Counted from the stretch's first letter, positions 1 to 8,723 are shown. The stretch is 64,000 nucleotides of DNA from an uncultured Helicobacteraceae bacterium (GCA_937973585.1 CALJKN010000192.1:57330-121329); one strand, 5' to 3'. The notes: generated by a model not told the origin, from the sequence alone. Made by a program: numbers and translations.

Positions 1-69
1 GTCGGCAAAATAGGCAATGCGCTTGATACGATGAACTCACTTGTAAAATATGAAACGGTTTCATTATGA
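1..69 (+). CDS. C-terminal end of a YedF-like selenium metabolism protein (partial)
   Basis: An open frame enters from the left edge and ends in TGA at 67-69, sharing ATGA with the selD start. The 22 visible residues start VGKIGNALDTMNSL and end VKYETVSL. A short hydrophobic-charged tail of this kind, read as (G)xxxNxxxxxxxLxxxxxVxxL, resembles the end of the DsrE/TusA-type protein YedF, which often precedes selD. Only the last residues are visible, so the family is inferred from the tail pattern and the four-base overlap with selD. Any other gene coupled to selD remains possible. Confidence 0.5.
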   Translation, partial: VGKIGNALDTMNSLVKYETVSL

Positions 70-1100
70 CGGATAAAATAATACGACTCACGCAAAGCGT
101 AAAAGCGGCTGGTTGAGCGGCAAAAGCGGGCCCGTGCGGCCTACACGACGCATTGTCGGCCATAAAGCAAAACGCTAACGAAAAAGTAATAGTCGGCTTC
201 GATACAAAAGATGATGCCGGTGTTTTTGAGATAGGCGACGGTCTTGTCTTGGTTCAAACCGTTGACTTTATAACGCCTGTGGTAGATGATCCGTACGAAT
301 ACGGACAAATCGCCGCCGCAAACGCCCTAAGCGATTCGTACGCAATGAACATAAGGCCGCTTACGGCGTTAAATATCGCATGTTTTAATTTTAAAGAGTT
401 TTCAGGCGAAACTCTAAAGGCTATATTATCCGGCGGTATGGACAAGGTATCTGAAGCTGGTTGTACACTCCTTGGAGGGCATACGGTTGAGGATTCGGAG
501 ATAAAATTCGGCCTTTCGGTTACCGGAATCGGTAAAAAAAATATGGTAGTAAGAAACAATACCCCAAAAGAGGGAGATTTGTTAATTTTGACAAAACCTT
601 TGGGTAGCGGAATTATATCAACCGCTATAAAGGCAGGTGTTGCAGCCCCGTATCATATATATGAAGCCACTAAATGGATGAAAAAATTGAATAGATTAGA
701 GGCTCTCTTGGATGGAAGGCTAAATGTTAATGCAATGACCGATATAACCGGTTTTGGCCTTATCGGGCACCTAAAAGAGATGCTATCCGAGCGGTTTTCG
801 GCGGATTTGCATCTCGATAAAATACCGCTTATGGAAGGGGTCAAGGGGTATTTTTTGGACGGTTTCGTACCGGAGGGAAGCTATAAAAATAGACATGAAT
901 CCGGCGAAAATACATATATAAACGATGAGTTTTTTAATACATTGCTTTTTGATGCTCAGACATCGGGCGGGCTGTTAATATCCGTAGCGGAAAATATGGC
1001 AGAACCCATATTGCAAGAGGCGAAAAATGCAGGTTTTTTGCAGGCGGCTATCATCGGAGAGGTAAAACAAAGGGTGGAAGCCGAGATTATAGGGGGATAA
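66..1100 (+). CDS. selD: Selenide, water dikinase SelD, a selenoprotein with Sec encoded by TGA
   Basis: SelD makes selenophosphate from selenide and ATP, the selenium donor for Sec-tRNA synthesis. The ATG at 66 overlaps the upstream stop. The frame runs through an in-frame TGA at 114-116 (codon 17) and then stays open to TAA at 1100, giving 344 residues. The TGA sits in the context KAAGUAAK, which is where SelD proteins carry the catalytic Cys or Sec of the N-terminal loop, so it is read as selenocysteine. Later family marks are the glycine-rich LGGHTVED stretch, TDITGFGLIGHL, and AQTSGGLL near the C terminus. A conventional call would start at 153 and lose the catalytic residue. It lies in a selD-selA-selB cluster. 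Making SelD as a selenoprotein implies that the enzyme depends on its own product. Confidence 0.95.
114..141 (+). promoter_or_regulatory. selD Sec codon and bacterial SECIS hairpin
   Basis: TGA at 114-116 is followed by a short hairpin whose stem is GGCC (129-132) and GGCC (138-141), closing a five-base loop CGTGC that contains GU. The loop lies about 17 bases after the TGA, the distance expected for a bacterial SECIS recognised by SelB. The lower stem is less clear by eye. Confidence 0.75.
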
Positions 1101-1102
1101 AC

Positions 1103-1198
1103 GGCGAGAAGGCGAAGGAGTCGAACCTTCCTCCAGACAGCCACCTGTCCGGACAGTGGGTTTGAAGCCCATGACGCCCCCGGGGTCGTATGCCTTCC
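1103..1198 (-). tRNA. selC: tRNA-Sec (anticodon TCA)
   Basis: On the minus strand the sequence starts GGAAGGC at 1198 and closes with GCCTTCT near 1107. It has a long variable arm and a T arm GAAGG-TTCGACT-CCTTC. The anticodon stem-loop GGG-CTTCAAA-CCC presents TCA (complement of 1163-1165), which reads UGA. Length (about 96 bases), long extra arm and anticodon identify the selenocysteine tRNA. A CC follows the acceptor but the terminal A is not encoded. The gene lies antisense inside the selD-selA interval, so an mRNA reading through from selD into selA would carry its exact complement. Confidence 0.93.
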
Positions 1199-1214
1199 GT
1201 GTTTTAAAAAGAGG

Positions 1215-1220
1215 ATTCTA
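1215..1220 (-). promoter_or_regulatory. Likely -10 element for the tRNA-Sec gene
   Basis: The minus strand reads TGTAGAAT, an extended -10 of form TAGAAT at 1215-1220, 16 bases before the 5' end of the mature tRNA. This promoter would lie in the short leader of selA, pointing the opposite way. No convincing -35 is seen. Confidence 0.4.
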
Positions 1221-1248
1221 CACGAGTGAATATTAAAAAGAGTTATAA

Positions 1249-2598
1249 ATGATGGAAGAGCTAAAAAAAATACCGCAAATCGGAAAATTTCTTTTGAGAA
1301 AAGAGTTTGACGCCATAAACAAAACATCTTTACAAAAGATAATCAACAATTTTTTCTCAAAACTAAAAGACGGAGCAAAAAAGGGGCTTGCGATAAATCA
1401 AAGTCAGGATGAAATGGCAAAAGAGGTTTTGAAGATGTTAGACAATATTGCAGAAAACTCTTTAAAGCCGATTGTAAATGCGACCGGCGTAGTGTTGCAT
1501 ACAAATCTCGGCAGGGCTCCGATAGACAAGGAAATTATAGGTGAGGCCGAAAAAATAGCCGGATATTCAAATCTGGAATTTGATTTAAAAACAGGCAAAA
1601 GGGGGGAGAGGTATGCACATCTTGGGGAAAAACTCTCCTTTTTATTAGGATGTGAAGATGCCATAGTCGTTAACAACAATGCGGCGGCTGTTTTTTTGGT
1701 TTTAAACACCTTTTCAAAAAATAAAAATACTCTAGTCTCAAGAGGTGAACTAGTCGAGATCGGCGGATCATTTCGGGTTCCGGATGTTATGAGAGAGAGC
1801 GGCGCACTGCTAAAAGAGATCGGAACTACAAATAAAACAAAAATTTCAGACTATGAAAACGGGATCGATGAAAATACGGCAATACTGATGAAAGTCCACA
1901 AATCTAACTTTTCGATAGTCGGTTTTTGCGAGGAGACCGATTTTTTGGATATTACTGCCTTGGCTGCAAAAAAAGGGCTGGTCGATTATTTCGATGTCGG
2001 TAGCCTTGCTCTTAAAAAATACGATTTTATCGGCGATGAACCTAGCGCTGAGGAGATTTTTTCAAATAATCCGTCGCTTGTCAGTTTTAGCGGCGATAAG
2101 CTGTTCGGCTCCGTGCAAGCCGGAATAATAGCCGGGAAAAAAGAGCTCATAGAAAAAATCAAAAAAAATCAACTCCTTAGGATGCTTAGAGTCGATAAGT
2201 TTACTTTGGCAATATTGGAGGCAACTGTATCCAGATATATCGTAAGCGGTGAAAAGAAGATTAAAACGCTCCGTCTATTGTCAAAAACCAAAGAGCAGAT
2301 GCATAAAGAGGCAGCCACCCTACTCTACCTTTTAGGAAATAACCCTATTTTTAAGATTAAAGAGGGCGAAACTTTTGTAGGCGGCGGCTCTTTGCCCGGT
2401 CACAAAATTCCAACCGTTTGCATAATAGTTGAGGATCAGGCCAAAAAAGCGGAAGCAAACCTAAAAGCACTCAGAGAGTACGGCATAATAGGTCGGATAG
2501 AATCTGATGCCGTGGTGATAGATCTAAAAAGTGTAGACGAGGATGAACTCCAGATAATCGCCGAAGGGCTTAATAAAATATTCGGAACAAGACAATGA
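1249..2598 (+). CDS. selA: L-seryl-tRNA(Sec) selenium transferase SelA
   Basis: SelA is a PLP enzyme that converts seryl-tRNA(Sec) to selenocysteinyl-tRNA(Sec) using selenophosphate. The 449-residue length fits the family (about 450-465). Visible marks are NATGVVLHTNLGRAP near residues 77-91 and the PLP-binding SGDKLFG with Lys284. Two ATG codons are adjacent (1249 and 1252) and either could be used; the upstream ribosome site is weak (AAAGAG). The stop overlaps the selB start in ATGA, so the two are translationally coupled. It lies just after the antisense tRNA-Sec gene, 148 bases downstream of selD. Confidence 0.96.
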   Translation: MMEELKKIPQIGKFLLRKEFDAINKTSLQKIINNFFSKLKDGAKKGLAINQSQDEMAKEVLKMLDNIAENSLKPIVNATGVVLHTNLGRAPIDKEIIGEAEKIAGYSNLEFDLKTGKRGERYAHLGEKLSFLLGCEDAIVVNNNAAAVFLVLNTFSKNKNTLVSRGELVEIGGSFRVPDVMRESGALLKEIGTTNKTKISDYENGIDENTAILMKVHKSNFSIVGFCEETDFLDITALAAKKGLVDYFDVGSLALKKYDFIGDEPSAEEIFSNNPSLVSFSGDKLFGSVQAGIIAGKKELIEKIKKNQLLRMLRVDKFTLAILEATVSRYIVSGEKKIKTLRLLSKTKEQMHKEAATLLYLLGNNPIFKIKEGETFVGGGSLPGHKIPTVCIIVEDQAKKAEANLKALREYGIIGRIESDAVVIDLKSVDEDELQIIAEGLNKIFGTRQ

Positions 2599-4418
2599 CC
2601 TCTGTAATTATCGGTCTGGCCGGACACGTTGACCACGGCAAAACAAGCCTGATAAAAGCAATCAGCGGCTTCGATGGAGATGAGACAAAAGAGGAGAAAA
2701 ACAGAGGACTCACTATTGATCTTAGTTTTAGCTTTATAGAAAACGACTCAAAAAGGGTATTTTTTGTCGATGTGCCTGGGCATGAAAAGTTTGTAAAAAA
2801 CTACCTTGCCGGAGTATTTGGTTTTGACTCTCTTTTGCTTATCGTTGCGGCAAATGATGGGATTAGGGAGCAGACTTACGAGCACTTGCAGATTGCAAAA
2901 CTAGCCGGAATCATAGATGTAAACGTTGTAATCACAAAAGTAGATTTAGCCGACACCCAAACAATACAAAAACTAAAAACAGATATTGCAACGCTACTAA
3001 AGAGTAACGGTTTTTTACTCGGAGATATTTTTTCATTTTCAATAAAAATCGATGGAAGCGGCGAAAAAATCAAAGACAAACTACTATCATCAAAGATAGA
3101 AAAACGGTCCAAGGAGCCGCTTTTTAGATACTACATTGACAGGAGCTTCTCGGTTGAGGGGTTTGGAACCGTTGTAACCGGCAGTGCTCTCGGCGGCAAA
3201 GTATCCAAAAAAGATAAAGTATATATCCCAAATATCAAAAAAGACGCAATAGTAAAAAATATAGAATCGGCAAAGCAGAGCGCCGATACCGCAAACCCTT
3301 CGGAGAGGATAGCCCTAAATATTGCAGGGATCAAATCCTCAGAACTACGAAGAGGTTATCTAATCGTTGCCCCAAATTATCTACGGGGTTTTAAAGAGAT
3401 AGACGTAAAAATAACCAGCCTAAACGATACCGGAATAAAGCACCTCTCCACCCTCTCAATGCACATAGGTTCGGCAAAACACGATGTAAAGGTAAAAATT
3501 CTGGAGGAAAACAAAGAGTTTTCATTTGCAACACTAGAGAGTAAAAATGATATCTTTTCGCTATTTTCAGAGAGATTTATACTCAGGAGTGAAACAGGGA
3601 CTATCGGTGGCGGCGTTGTCCTAAACCCTATAGCAGAGCCTATGAAAAAAAAGCAAAAAATAGAGTTTTTGACACTACTTGCCGATAATTTGATGATAAA
3701 AGCTTTTGAGATGCTAGTCGGTGTCCACAAAAAAGGGTTCGGACTAATCGGGGCGTACCAACGTTTCGGATTGGAGCAGGAGAAAGCCCTAGAGATGGCC
3801 TCAAAAATGGAAAACGTTTTTGTAGATATCGGCGAAAAAGTAGTCTATCCAACGGCTACGGCTGAGCTTTTAAAAGAGGAGATACTTAAAATATTTAAAA
3901 AAAATAAAAGAGCTCTTTTGTCAAAAAATTCGATGAATAACAGATTTTCATGGGCCTCTGTTGCGGTTTGCGATTTTGCCTTAAAAAAACTGGAATCGGA
4001 CGGTTTGCTAATCTTTGAAAACGGTCTTTATAAAAGCAAAGATTGCGATATCAAAGACATGAAGGCTTTTATAGAGGAGGCGATATACAAGGAGTTGGAA
4101 ACGGGCGGGTTTTCACCGGTCGCCCCTTACAATATTTATGATGCCTTGGATATCGATAGAAAAACAGGGGATGAAGGGTTAAAAAAACTATGCTCATCGT
4201 CTAAAGCAATCAGACTCTCGCATAACCTATTTTTGACATCTCAAAATTTATCGGATGTAATGGTACTGCTTAGGAAAATAATCTCGGAAAAAGGTTTTGT
4301 GGATATCGAAACGGCCAAAAAAGAGACGGGGCTAAGCAGAAAGTATCTGATAGGATATCTGGAGTATTTGGATAAATTTTCTGATATTAAAAAAGACGGA
4401 CAAAGAAGGTTTATATAA
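2595..4418 (+). CDS. selB: Selenocysteine-specific elongation factor SelB
   Basis: SelB delivers Sec-tRNA to ribosomes at UGA codons by binding the SECIS hairpin through its C-terminal winged helices. The GTPase motifs are G1 GHVDHGKTS (about residues 10-18), G3 DVPGHEKF (59-66) and G4 TKVD (114-117). Two beta-barrel domains follow, including FGTVVTGSALGG near residue 190. The C-terminal 200 residues are helical with winged-helix-like segments. Length 607 is normal (E. coli SelB is slightly over 600). It overlaps selA by four bases and is the last gene of the plus-strand selenium cluster, converging on atpE. Confidence 0.96.
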   Translation: MTSVIIGLAGHVDHGKTSLIKAISGFDGDETKEEKNRGLTIDLSFSFIENDSKRVFFVDVPGHEKFVKNYLAGVFGFDSLLLIVAANDGIREQTYEHLQIAKLAGIIDVNVVITKVDLADTQTIQKLKTDIATLLKSNGFLLGDIFSFSIKIDGSGEKIKDKLLSSKIEKRSKEPLFRYYIDRSFSVEGFGTVVTGSALGGKVSKKDKVYIPNIKKDAIVKNIESAKQSADTANPSERIALNIAGIKSSELRRGYLIVAPNYLRGFKEIDVKITSLNDTGIKHLSTLSMHIGSAKHDVKVKILEENKEFSFATLESKNDIFSLFSERFILRSETGTIGGGVVLNPIAEPMKKKQKIEFLTLLADNLMIKAFEMLVGVHKKGFGLIGAYQRFGLEQEKALEMASKMENVFVDIGEKVVYPTATAELLKEEILKIFKKNKRALLSKNSMNNRFSWASVAVCDFALKKLESDGLLIFENGLYKSKDCDIKDMKAFIEEAIYKELETGGFSPVAPYNIYDALDIDRKTGDEGLKKLCSSSKAIRLSHNLFLTSQNLSDVMVLLRKIISEKGFVDIETAKKETGLSRKYLIGYLEYLDKFSDIKKDGQRRFI

Positions 4419-4424
4419 GATCTC

Positions 4425-4439
4425 CCCGCTTTGAGCGGG
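4425..4439. terminator. Hairpin between convergent selB and atpE
   Basis: CCCGC (4425-4429), a five-base loop TTTGA and GCGGG (4435-4439) form a small stem-loop between the two converging genes. There is no clear T run on either side, so it may be a weak two-way terminator or an mRNA end-protecting hairpin. Confidence 0.45.
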
Positions 4440-4454
4440 AAGTAAGTAGGTAGA

Positions 4455-4769
4455 TTAACCTAGGAAAGGGTTTGCGTAAAGAGCGATTAGAGCGATAACA
4501 AGTGTATAGATAACTTGCGCTTCGATCATCGCAAGTGCGATAAACATTGTAGTAAGAAGCTTGCCGCCCATACCTGGGTTTCTAGCTGTACCGGCGATTG
4601 TTGCAGCAGCAGCATTACCCATACCGATAGCGCCACCAAGAGCGGCTATACCAAGACCAACGCCTGCAGCGATGATTGAAGCAGATTTAAGAGTTTGATT
4701 TGCAACTTCACCGTCAGCAGCGAAAGCAGCAGCAGCAAGAGCAAGAATCATAAGAACGATTTTTTTCAT
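4455..4769 (-). CDS. atpE: ATP synthase F0 subunit c
   Basis: Subunit c forms the rotor ring of the F0 proton channel in the inner membrane. The protein has 104 residues: an N-terminal signal-like hydrophobic segment ending AFA-ADG near residue 18, then two transmembrane helices joined by the polar loop ARNPG (62-66). The proton-binding carboxylate is Glu83 in the second helix (ALAMIEAQVIYTL). The leading signal peptide is typical of Campylobacterota and makes it longer than the 80 or so residues found elsewhere. It stands apart from the other atp genes, also usual in this group. A good site GGAG precedes the ATG at 4769, and the leader is about 70 bases long with a small GCAAG/CTTGC stem. 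Confidence 0.97.
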   Translation of the reverse strand: MKKIVLMILALAAAAFAADGEVANQTLKSASIIAAGVGLGIAALGGAIGMGNAAAATIAGTARNPGMGGKLLTTMFIALAMIEAQVIYTLVIALIALYANPFLG

Positions 4770-4846
4770 TGTGAGTCTCCATAAAAAATTTTTGCAAGTA
4801 AGTCTGTTCGGCTTGCGTATCCCTACTAAACACTTTTGCGGGTGGC

Positions 4847-4852
4847 ATTATA
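4847..4852 (-). promoter_or_regulatory. Likely -10 element of atpE
   Basis: The minus strand has TATAAT at 4847-4852, about 78 bases before the atpE ATG and just beyond the pnp stop codon. The -35 region (GCAAAT at 17-base spacing) is weak, which is common in Campylobacterota sigma70 promoters. Confidence 0.5.
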
Positions 4853-4854
4853 GC

Positions 4855-7059
4855 CTAGTAAAACTTAGCATTTGCGAGTTCGACCTTGTTCTGGGCGGAT
4901 GCCATTACTTTGACCTCCACTTCGTCGCCTTCGCTTAGATGATCTCTAACATTATTGATTCTCTTGTCGGAGACTTTTGAGATATGCATTAGCCCCTCTT
5001 GACCGTTTGGAAGCTCAACAAACGCACCGAAATCTACTATTTTTTTTACTTTCCCCTTCACTACTGCCCCAACCTCTAAAAGGTCATATTTTTTTGCCGG
5101 AGCTTTCGGTTTTGCAATCGTTAGTATGTGCTCTTTGGCTCCGTCAACTTTTGCTTTGTCTCTGCCGACAACTTTTACTCTACCTTTTTCACGATCCAGA
5201 TCTATCGCAACCTCAAATCTCTCTATAATCTCTTTTATCGTTTTTCCGGCTTGTCCGATAATATCTACTATCTTGCCCGTATCGACATGAAATATCTCCG
5301 TGCTCGGTAATACCGAATCATTAAACACTATCTTTGCCTCTGCATCCTCCATCAAGGATAGTATATGCTCCCTACCCTCTTTAGCTTGCAAAAGCGCTGC
5401 TTTAAGCAGTTCAAAATCTAGTCCGCCAAGCTTTATATCCATCTGCAGAGCCGTTACCCCTTTTCTGGTTCCGGCCACTTTAAAGTCCATATCGCCGTCA
5501 AAGTCCTCAAGACCTATTATGTCGCTTAGGATTGCATATTTATCGTTTTCTTTTACAAGCCCCATAGCTATTCCGGCACATAGAGAGGTAAGCGGTACTT
5601 TTGCGGCCTTCATAGACAAAACACCGGCACATACGGTAGCCATCGATGACGAACCGTTTGATTCCAAAATCTCGGATACAACCCTTACAATCGGTTCATA
5701 TGTTTTTGGGATCAAACACTCTATTGCTCTCTTAGCCAAATTTCCATGCCCAAGCTCCCTTCTGCCTGGAGCCCCGACACGACTTGCCTCGCCGACTGAG
5801 AAACCCGGAAAATTGTAGTGCAGCATAAATCTCTCGGCCTGAGAACCTTTGTCTGTTAGATTTTCAAAAGATTGTTTATCCATATCGCTTCCAAGTGTTG
5901 CGACGGCCAAAGCCTGCGTCTGACCTCTGGTAAAAAGGCAAGAGCCGTGTGCCATAGGGAGGATGTTTGTCTCGATACTAATAGGCCTCACCTCGTTTAG
6001 TTTTCTACCGTCAGGTCTTTGATGTTTATGGAGGATTAGCCCCCTTAGTATCTCTCTTTTTATCTTTTCTGCACTAAAAGCCACAAGCTCTTTGTCGTAG
6101 CCAAACTCTTGCACAAAAGGGTCTGCAACGATATCGTCAATTACGTTTTGAATCGCACTGCTTCTTTCCGATTTGCTAAGCTCCGTTATAGCGTTTTCCA
6201 ATTTGCCGGTATAATAATTTTTGATATGCTCTATTAGCTTGTCGTCTTGGATTATTGTTTTTAGCCCGTAATCTCTAGTTTGTGCTTTTAGAGCCGATAG
6301 TTTAGGGGTTAGCTCCGTAGAGGCGGCTTTTATTGCATCGGATGCAAATTTTATAGCCTCCAACAACTCCTCTTCGGATATCTCGTTTGATTTGAAGTTT
6401 TCGATAATCTCCGCATTCAAACCTAAATCCAAAAACGGAACTACCGGCTGCATAGATCCTACTTCGATATCCTCGGTAGATACGGCTCTCATCTCTATCA
6501 TCAGTATCTCTTCTTCTGTTCCGGCCACAAACAAATCAAGGGAGCTTTTTTCGTTTAAATCGGCTATTGATGGATTTAAAACAAGCTTTCCGTCTATTTT
6601 TGCAACCCTTACCCCTAGAACCAATTTTTCAACAGGGATGTCTGATATAAATACGGCCGCAGACGCAGAATTGAGAGCCAAAACTTGCAAGTCGGCACTT
6701 TCGTCACAGCTAAAAACAGTCGTAGTAATTTGGGTTTGATAGTTGTACCCTTTTGGGAAAAGCGGTCTAAGGCTTCTATCAATTAGTCTTGACGTAAGGG
6801 TCTCGAAGTCACTCGGCTTACTCTCTCTTTTTACAAAACCCCCTGGAAACTTTCCGGCAGCATAGCTTTTCTCAATATATTGAACCGTTAAAGGTAAAAA
6901 ATCCTCATTTATCATTTTTCTTTCGCTTACAACCGCAGACAAAAGAACACTTTTTTCACTTGTGAGGGTTACCGATCCATCGGCAAATTTTGCCATTTTA
7001 CCTGTTTCAAATACATCTTTTTTGCCGAAAACCTCAGTAGATACCGATGAGAACTTCAT
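4855..7059 (-). CDS. pnp: Polyribonucleotide nucleotidyltransferase (PNPase)
   Basis: PNPase degrades RNA 3' to 5' with phosphate and is a degradosome-type exonuclease of the cytoplasm. The 734 residues show two RNase PH domains separated by a helical linker; LFTRGQTQALAVATLG and FMLHYNFPGFSVGE are classical marks of the second. A KH domain follows (VDTGKIVDIIGQAGKTIKEI), then a C-terminal S1 domain (VKGKVKKIVDFGAFVELPNG). It is slightly longer than E. coli PNPase (711). It lies 11 bases downstream of the mini-DnaJ gene at the end of a minus-strand series beginning with purD. Confidence 0.97.
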   Translation of the reverse strand: MKFSSVSTEVFGKKDVFETGKMAKFADGSVTLTSEKSVLLSAVVSERKMINEDFLPLTVQYIEKSYAAGKFPGGFVKRESKPSDFETLTSRLIDRSLRPLFPKGYNYQTQITTTVFSCDESADLQVLALNSASAAVFISDIPVEKLVLGVRVAKIDGKLVLNPSIADLNEKSSLDLFVAGTEEEILMIEMRAVSTEDIEVGSMQPVVPFLDLGLNAEIIENFKSNEISEEELLEAIKFASDAIKAASTELTPKLSALKAQTRDYGLKTIIQDDKLIEHIKNYYTGKLENAITELSKSERSSAIQNVIDDIVADPFVQEFGYDKELVAFSAEKIKREILRGLILHKHQRPDGRKLNEVRPISIETNILPMAHGSCLFTRGQTQALAVATLGSDMDKQSFENLTDKGSQAERFMLHYNFPGFSVGEASRVGAPGRRELGHGNLAKRAIECLIPKTYEPIVRVVSEILESNGSSSMATVCAGVLSMKAAKVPLTSLCAGIAMGLVKENDKYAILSDIIGLEDFDGDMDFKVAGTRKGVTALQMDIKLGGLDFELLKAALLQAKEGREHILSLMEDAEAKIVFNDSVLPSTEIFHVDTGKIVDIIGQAGKTIKEIIERFEVAIDLDREKGRVKVVGRDKAKVDGAKEHILTIAKPKAPAKKYDLLEVGAVVKGKVKKIVDFGAFVELPNGQEGLMHISKVSDKRINNVRDHLSEGDEVEVKVMASAQNKVELANAKFY

Positions 7060-7070
7060 TATACGCCTTT

Positions 7071-7337
7071 TTAAAATCTAAATCTTTTTTTGTAATCTTC
7101 AAATGGATATTGAGAGGAGACCTCGCCCTCGTCCAATTTAAATCTGTAATTTTCCATATACCCCAAAAGGAGTTTATAACTTTTTGAGAGTTTTGACATA
7201 CTCTCTTCGTCTCCACCGCAATCAGGGTGCATTTTTTTGGAGAGCTCTTTGTATCTTTTTTTTAGCTCTTTTGCCGTTATAAGCGGAGGGAGTTTCATAA
7301 AAGCCCTAGCCTCTTCAATCTCCCCGAAAAAACTCAT
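7071..7337 (-). CDS. Small J-domain protein
   Basis: An 88-residue protein that is almost only a J domain: helix II KELKKRYKELSKKM followed by the HPD motif at 37-39 (MHPDCGGDE) and a closing helix. HPD is the motif by which J proteins stimulate Hsp70 ATPase, so a DnaK partner is inferred. There is no G/F region, zinc finger or substrate domain, and no membrane segment. Its ATG overlaps the mlaD stop (ATGA, 7334-7337), so it is translated together with the MCE protein, while pnp follows 11 bases later. The client is unknown. Confidence 0.85.
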   Translation of the reverse strand: MSFFGEIEEARAFMKLPPLITAKELKKRYKELSKKMHPDCGGDEESMSKLSKSYKLLLGYMENYRFKLDEGEVSSQYPFEDYKKRFRF

Positions 7338-8716
7338 TTTAGAAAACTGGAGGCTCCGCCGACCATATATTTTAAATCGTCATCTACAAAAGTTACGCCG
7401 ACCCCACCGAATACGTTTGCCGCTTTTTTGTTAAGGAAGTTGTCATATCCGGCAACCAAATCCACATGCTTTAGGAGTCTGTATCTTACACTTGCTTTCA
7501 AATGCGCCTTGTCGCCTCTCACATCGTTTTGGGCGCTAAAATCATAAGCGTCAAATGAAGCTTTGATTTTATCGTTTTTAGCAAAATAATCTATACCGAC
7601 TCCTCCGGTTGACTCAATTATCCCACCCCTAACCATAACGTTATCATATCTTTTACCAAATTGAGCCGATACATATGTCTTGCTTTTTGAGTGCTTTTCC
7701 GGTTCGACAAAATTTTTTGCCCCATCTGTTATTGTATTATCCCTATTAGATACTACGTCAACCAGATAGTGCTTTGTAGGCGAAGGGGAATAATCGGCGC
7801 TAAAATACCCTTTCGTAGTTTTATCTTTACCCATATACTCCCCTCTGAGGGCAAGCTCAAGACGACTATCGGTTCCTTTTGAGATATATTTGTCTAACTT
7901 TTTCATAGTATCGTTACCGTTTGCAAAAAAAGTGTCTACCGATTTTAGGGCACTATTTAGAGGCTGCTTATTCTCCCCTATAACCTCTTGTAACTCTTTT
8001 TCTATTGTGGCAAATCTATCCATTATTTCCGGAAGTTTTTTATTTACGTCTTTACCTGTTTGGGCAAACTCTCTTGAGAGGTCATCGATTTGAGCCAGAA
8101 TTTTCGGAAGCCTTTCGTTTACCGTAACCCCCGTTGTTTTAAACTCTTTTGACATAGCCCCAAACTCTTTTGCCGCCACGGCTACGTTTTTAGCCATCTC
8201 ATTAAAATTTTTGATAGTGTCTTGAATGTTTTCTCTCGAATCGGTATTAAAAGTCCCTCTAAGCTCCGATATAAACATCTTTAGCTCGTTTGCGGCAGAG
8301 TTTATGCTAGTAGCAGTCTCATCAAAAGAGGCAAACTTCTCCTCTTTTAACAACACACCCCCCTCGGTCAAGTAGTTTTTTTGCTTCCCGGGTCTAATCT
8401 CAACAAATTTTGTCCCGAGTAGTGAGTCTTGAGCTAGGTTAACGGTAGAGTCTGCAGGGATAAATACGGTTGAGAATATAACCATTGTTATTTTCGGCCT
8501 ATTCCCCTCTAGTGTTTTTTGTTTGACAAAACCGACATCAACTCCGCCGATTTTTACTTTTGCATTCACATCTAGACCGGATAGGTTTTCCAGATATGCA
8601 CTGAGGATATAGCCGTCTTTGCCGATATTGGTCACCTTGCTAACCTGTAGGCTTAGTAAAAATAACGCCACTAGCCCGACTAGTACGAATAACCCTACTT
8701 TTGCCTCTGTTTTCAT
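7334..8716 (-). CDS. MlaD-type MCE protein with helical linker and probable C-terminal beta-barrel
   Basis: MCE proteins carry lipids between the two membranes. This 460-residue protein has an N-terminal membrane anchor (residues 7-25), one MCE domain (about 38-113, with YLENLSGLDVNAKVKIGGVDVG), and a long helical region (about 125-280) containing repeated EF/LPKI segments. The C-terminal 180 residues (about 282-460) look like amphipathic beta strands separated by short turns (for example RLELALRGEYMG, KTYVSAQFGKRY, HLKASVRYRLL, VDLVAGYDNF). That suggests one polypeptide reaching from the inner to the outer membrane. A long MlaD ending in a barrel is known from diderm Firmicutes such as Veillonella. 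No mlaE or mlaF is adjacent. It lies 7 bases after lptD. Confidence 0.85.
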   Translation of the reverse strand: MKTEAKVGLFVLVGLVALFLLSLQVSKVTNIGKDGYILSAYLENLSGLDVNAKVKIGGVDVGFVKQKTLEGNRPKITMVIFSTVFIPADSTVNLAQDSLLGTKFVEIRPGKQKNYLTEGGVLLKEEKFASFDETATSINSAANELKMFISELRGTFNTDSRENIQDTIKNFNEMAKNVAVAAKEFGAMSKEFKTTGVTVNERLPKILAQIDDLSREFAQTGKDVNKKLPEIMDRFATIEKELQEVIGENKQPLNSALKSVDTFFANGNDTMKKLDKYISKGTDSRLELALRGEYMGKDKTTKGYFSADYSPSPTKHYLVDVVSNRDNTITDGAKNFVEPEKHSKSKTYVSAQFGKRYDNVMVRGGIIESTGGVGIDYFAKNDKIKASFDAYDFSAQNDVRGDKAHLKASVRYRLLKHVDLVAGYDNFLNKKAANVFGGVGVTFVDDDLKYMVGGASSFLK

Positions 8717-8723
8717 TGTTGCC

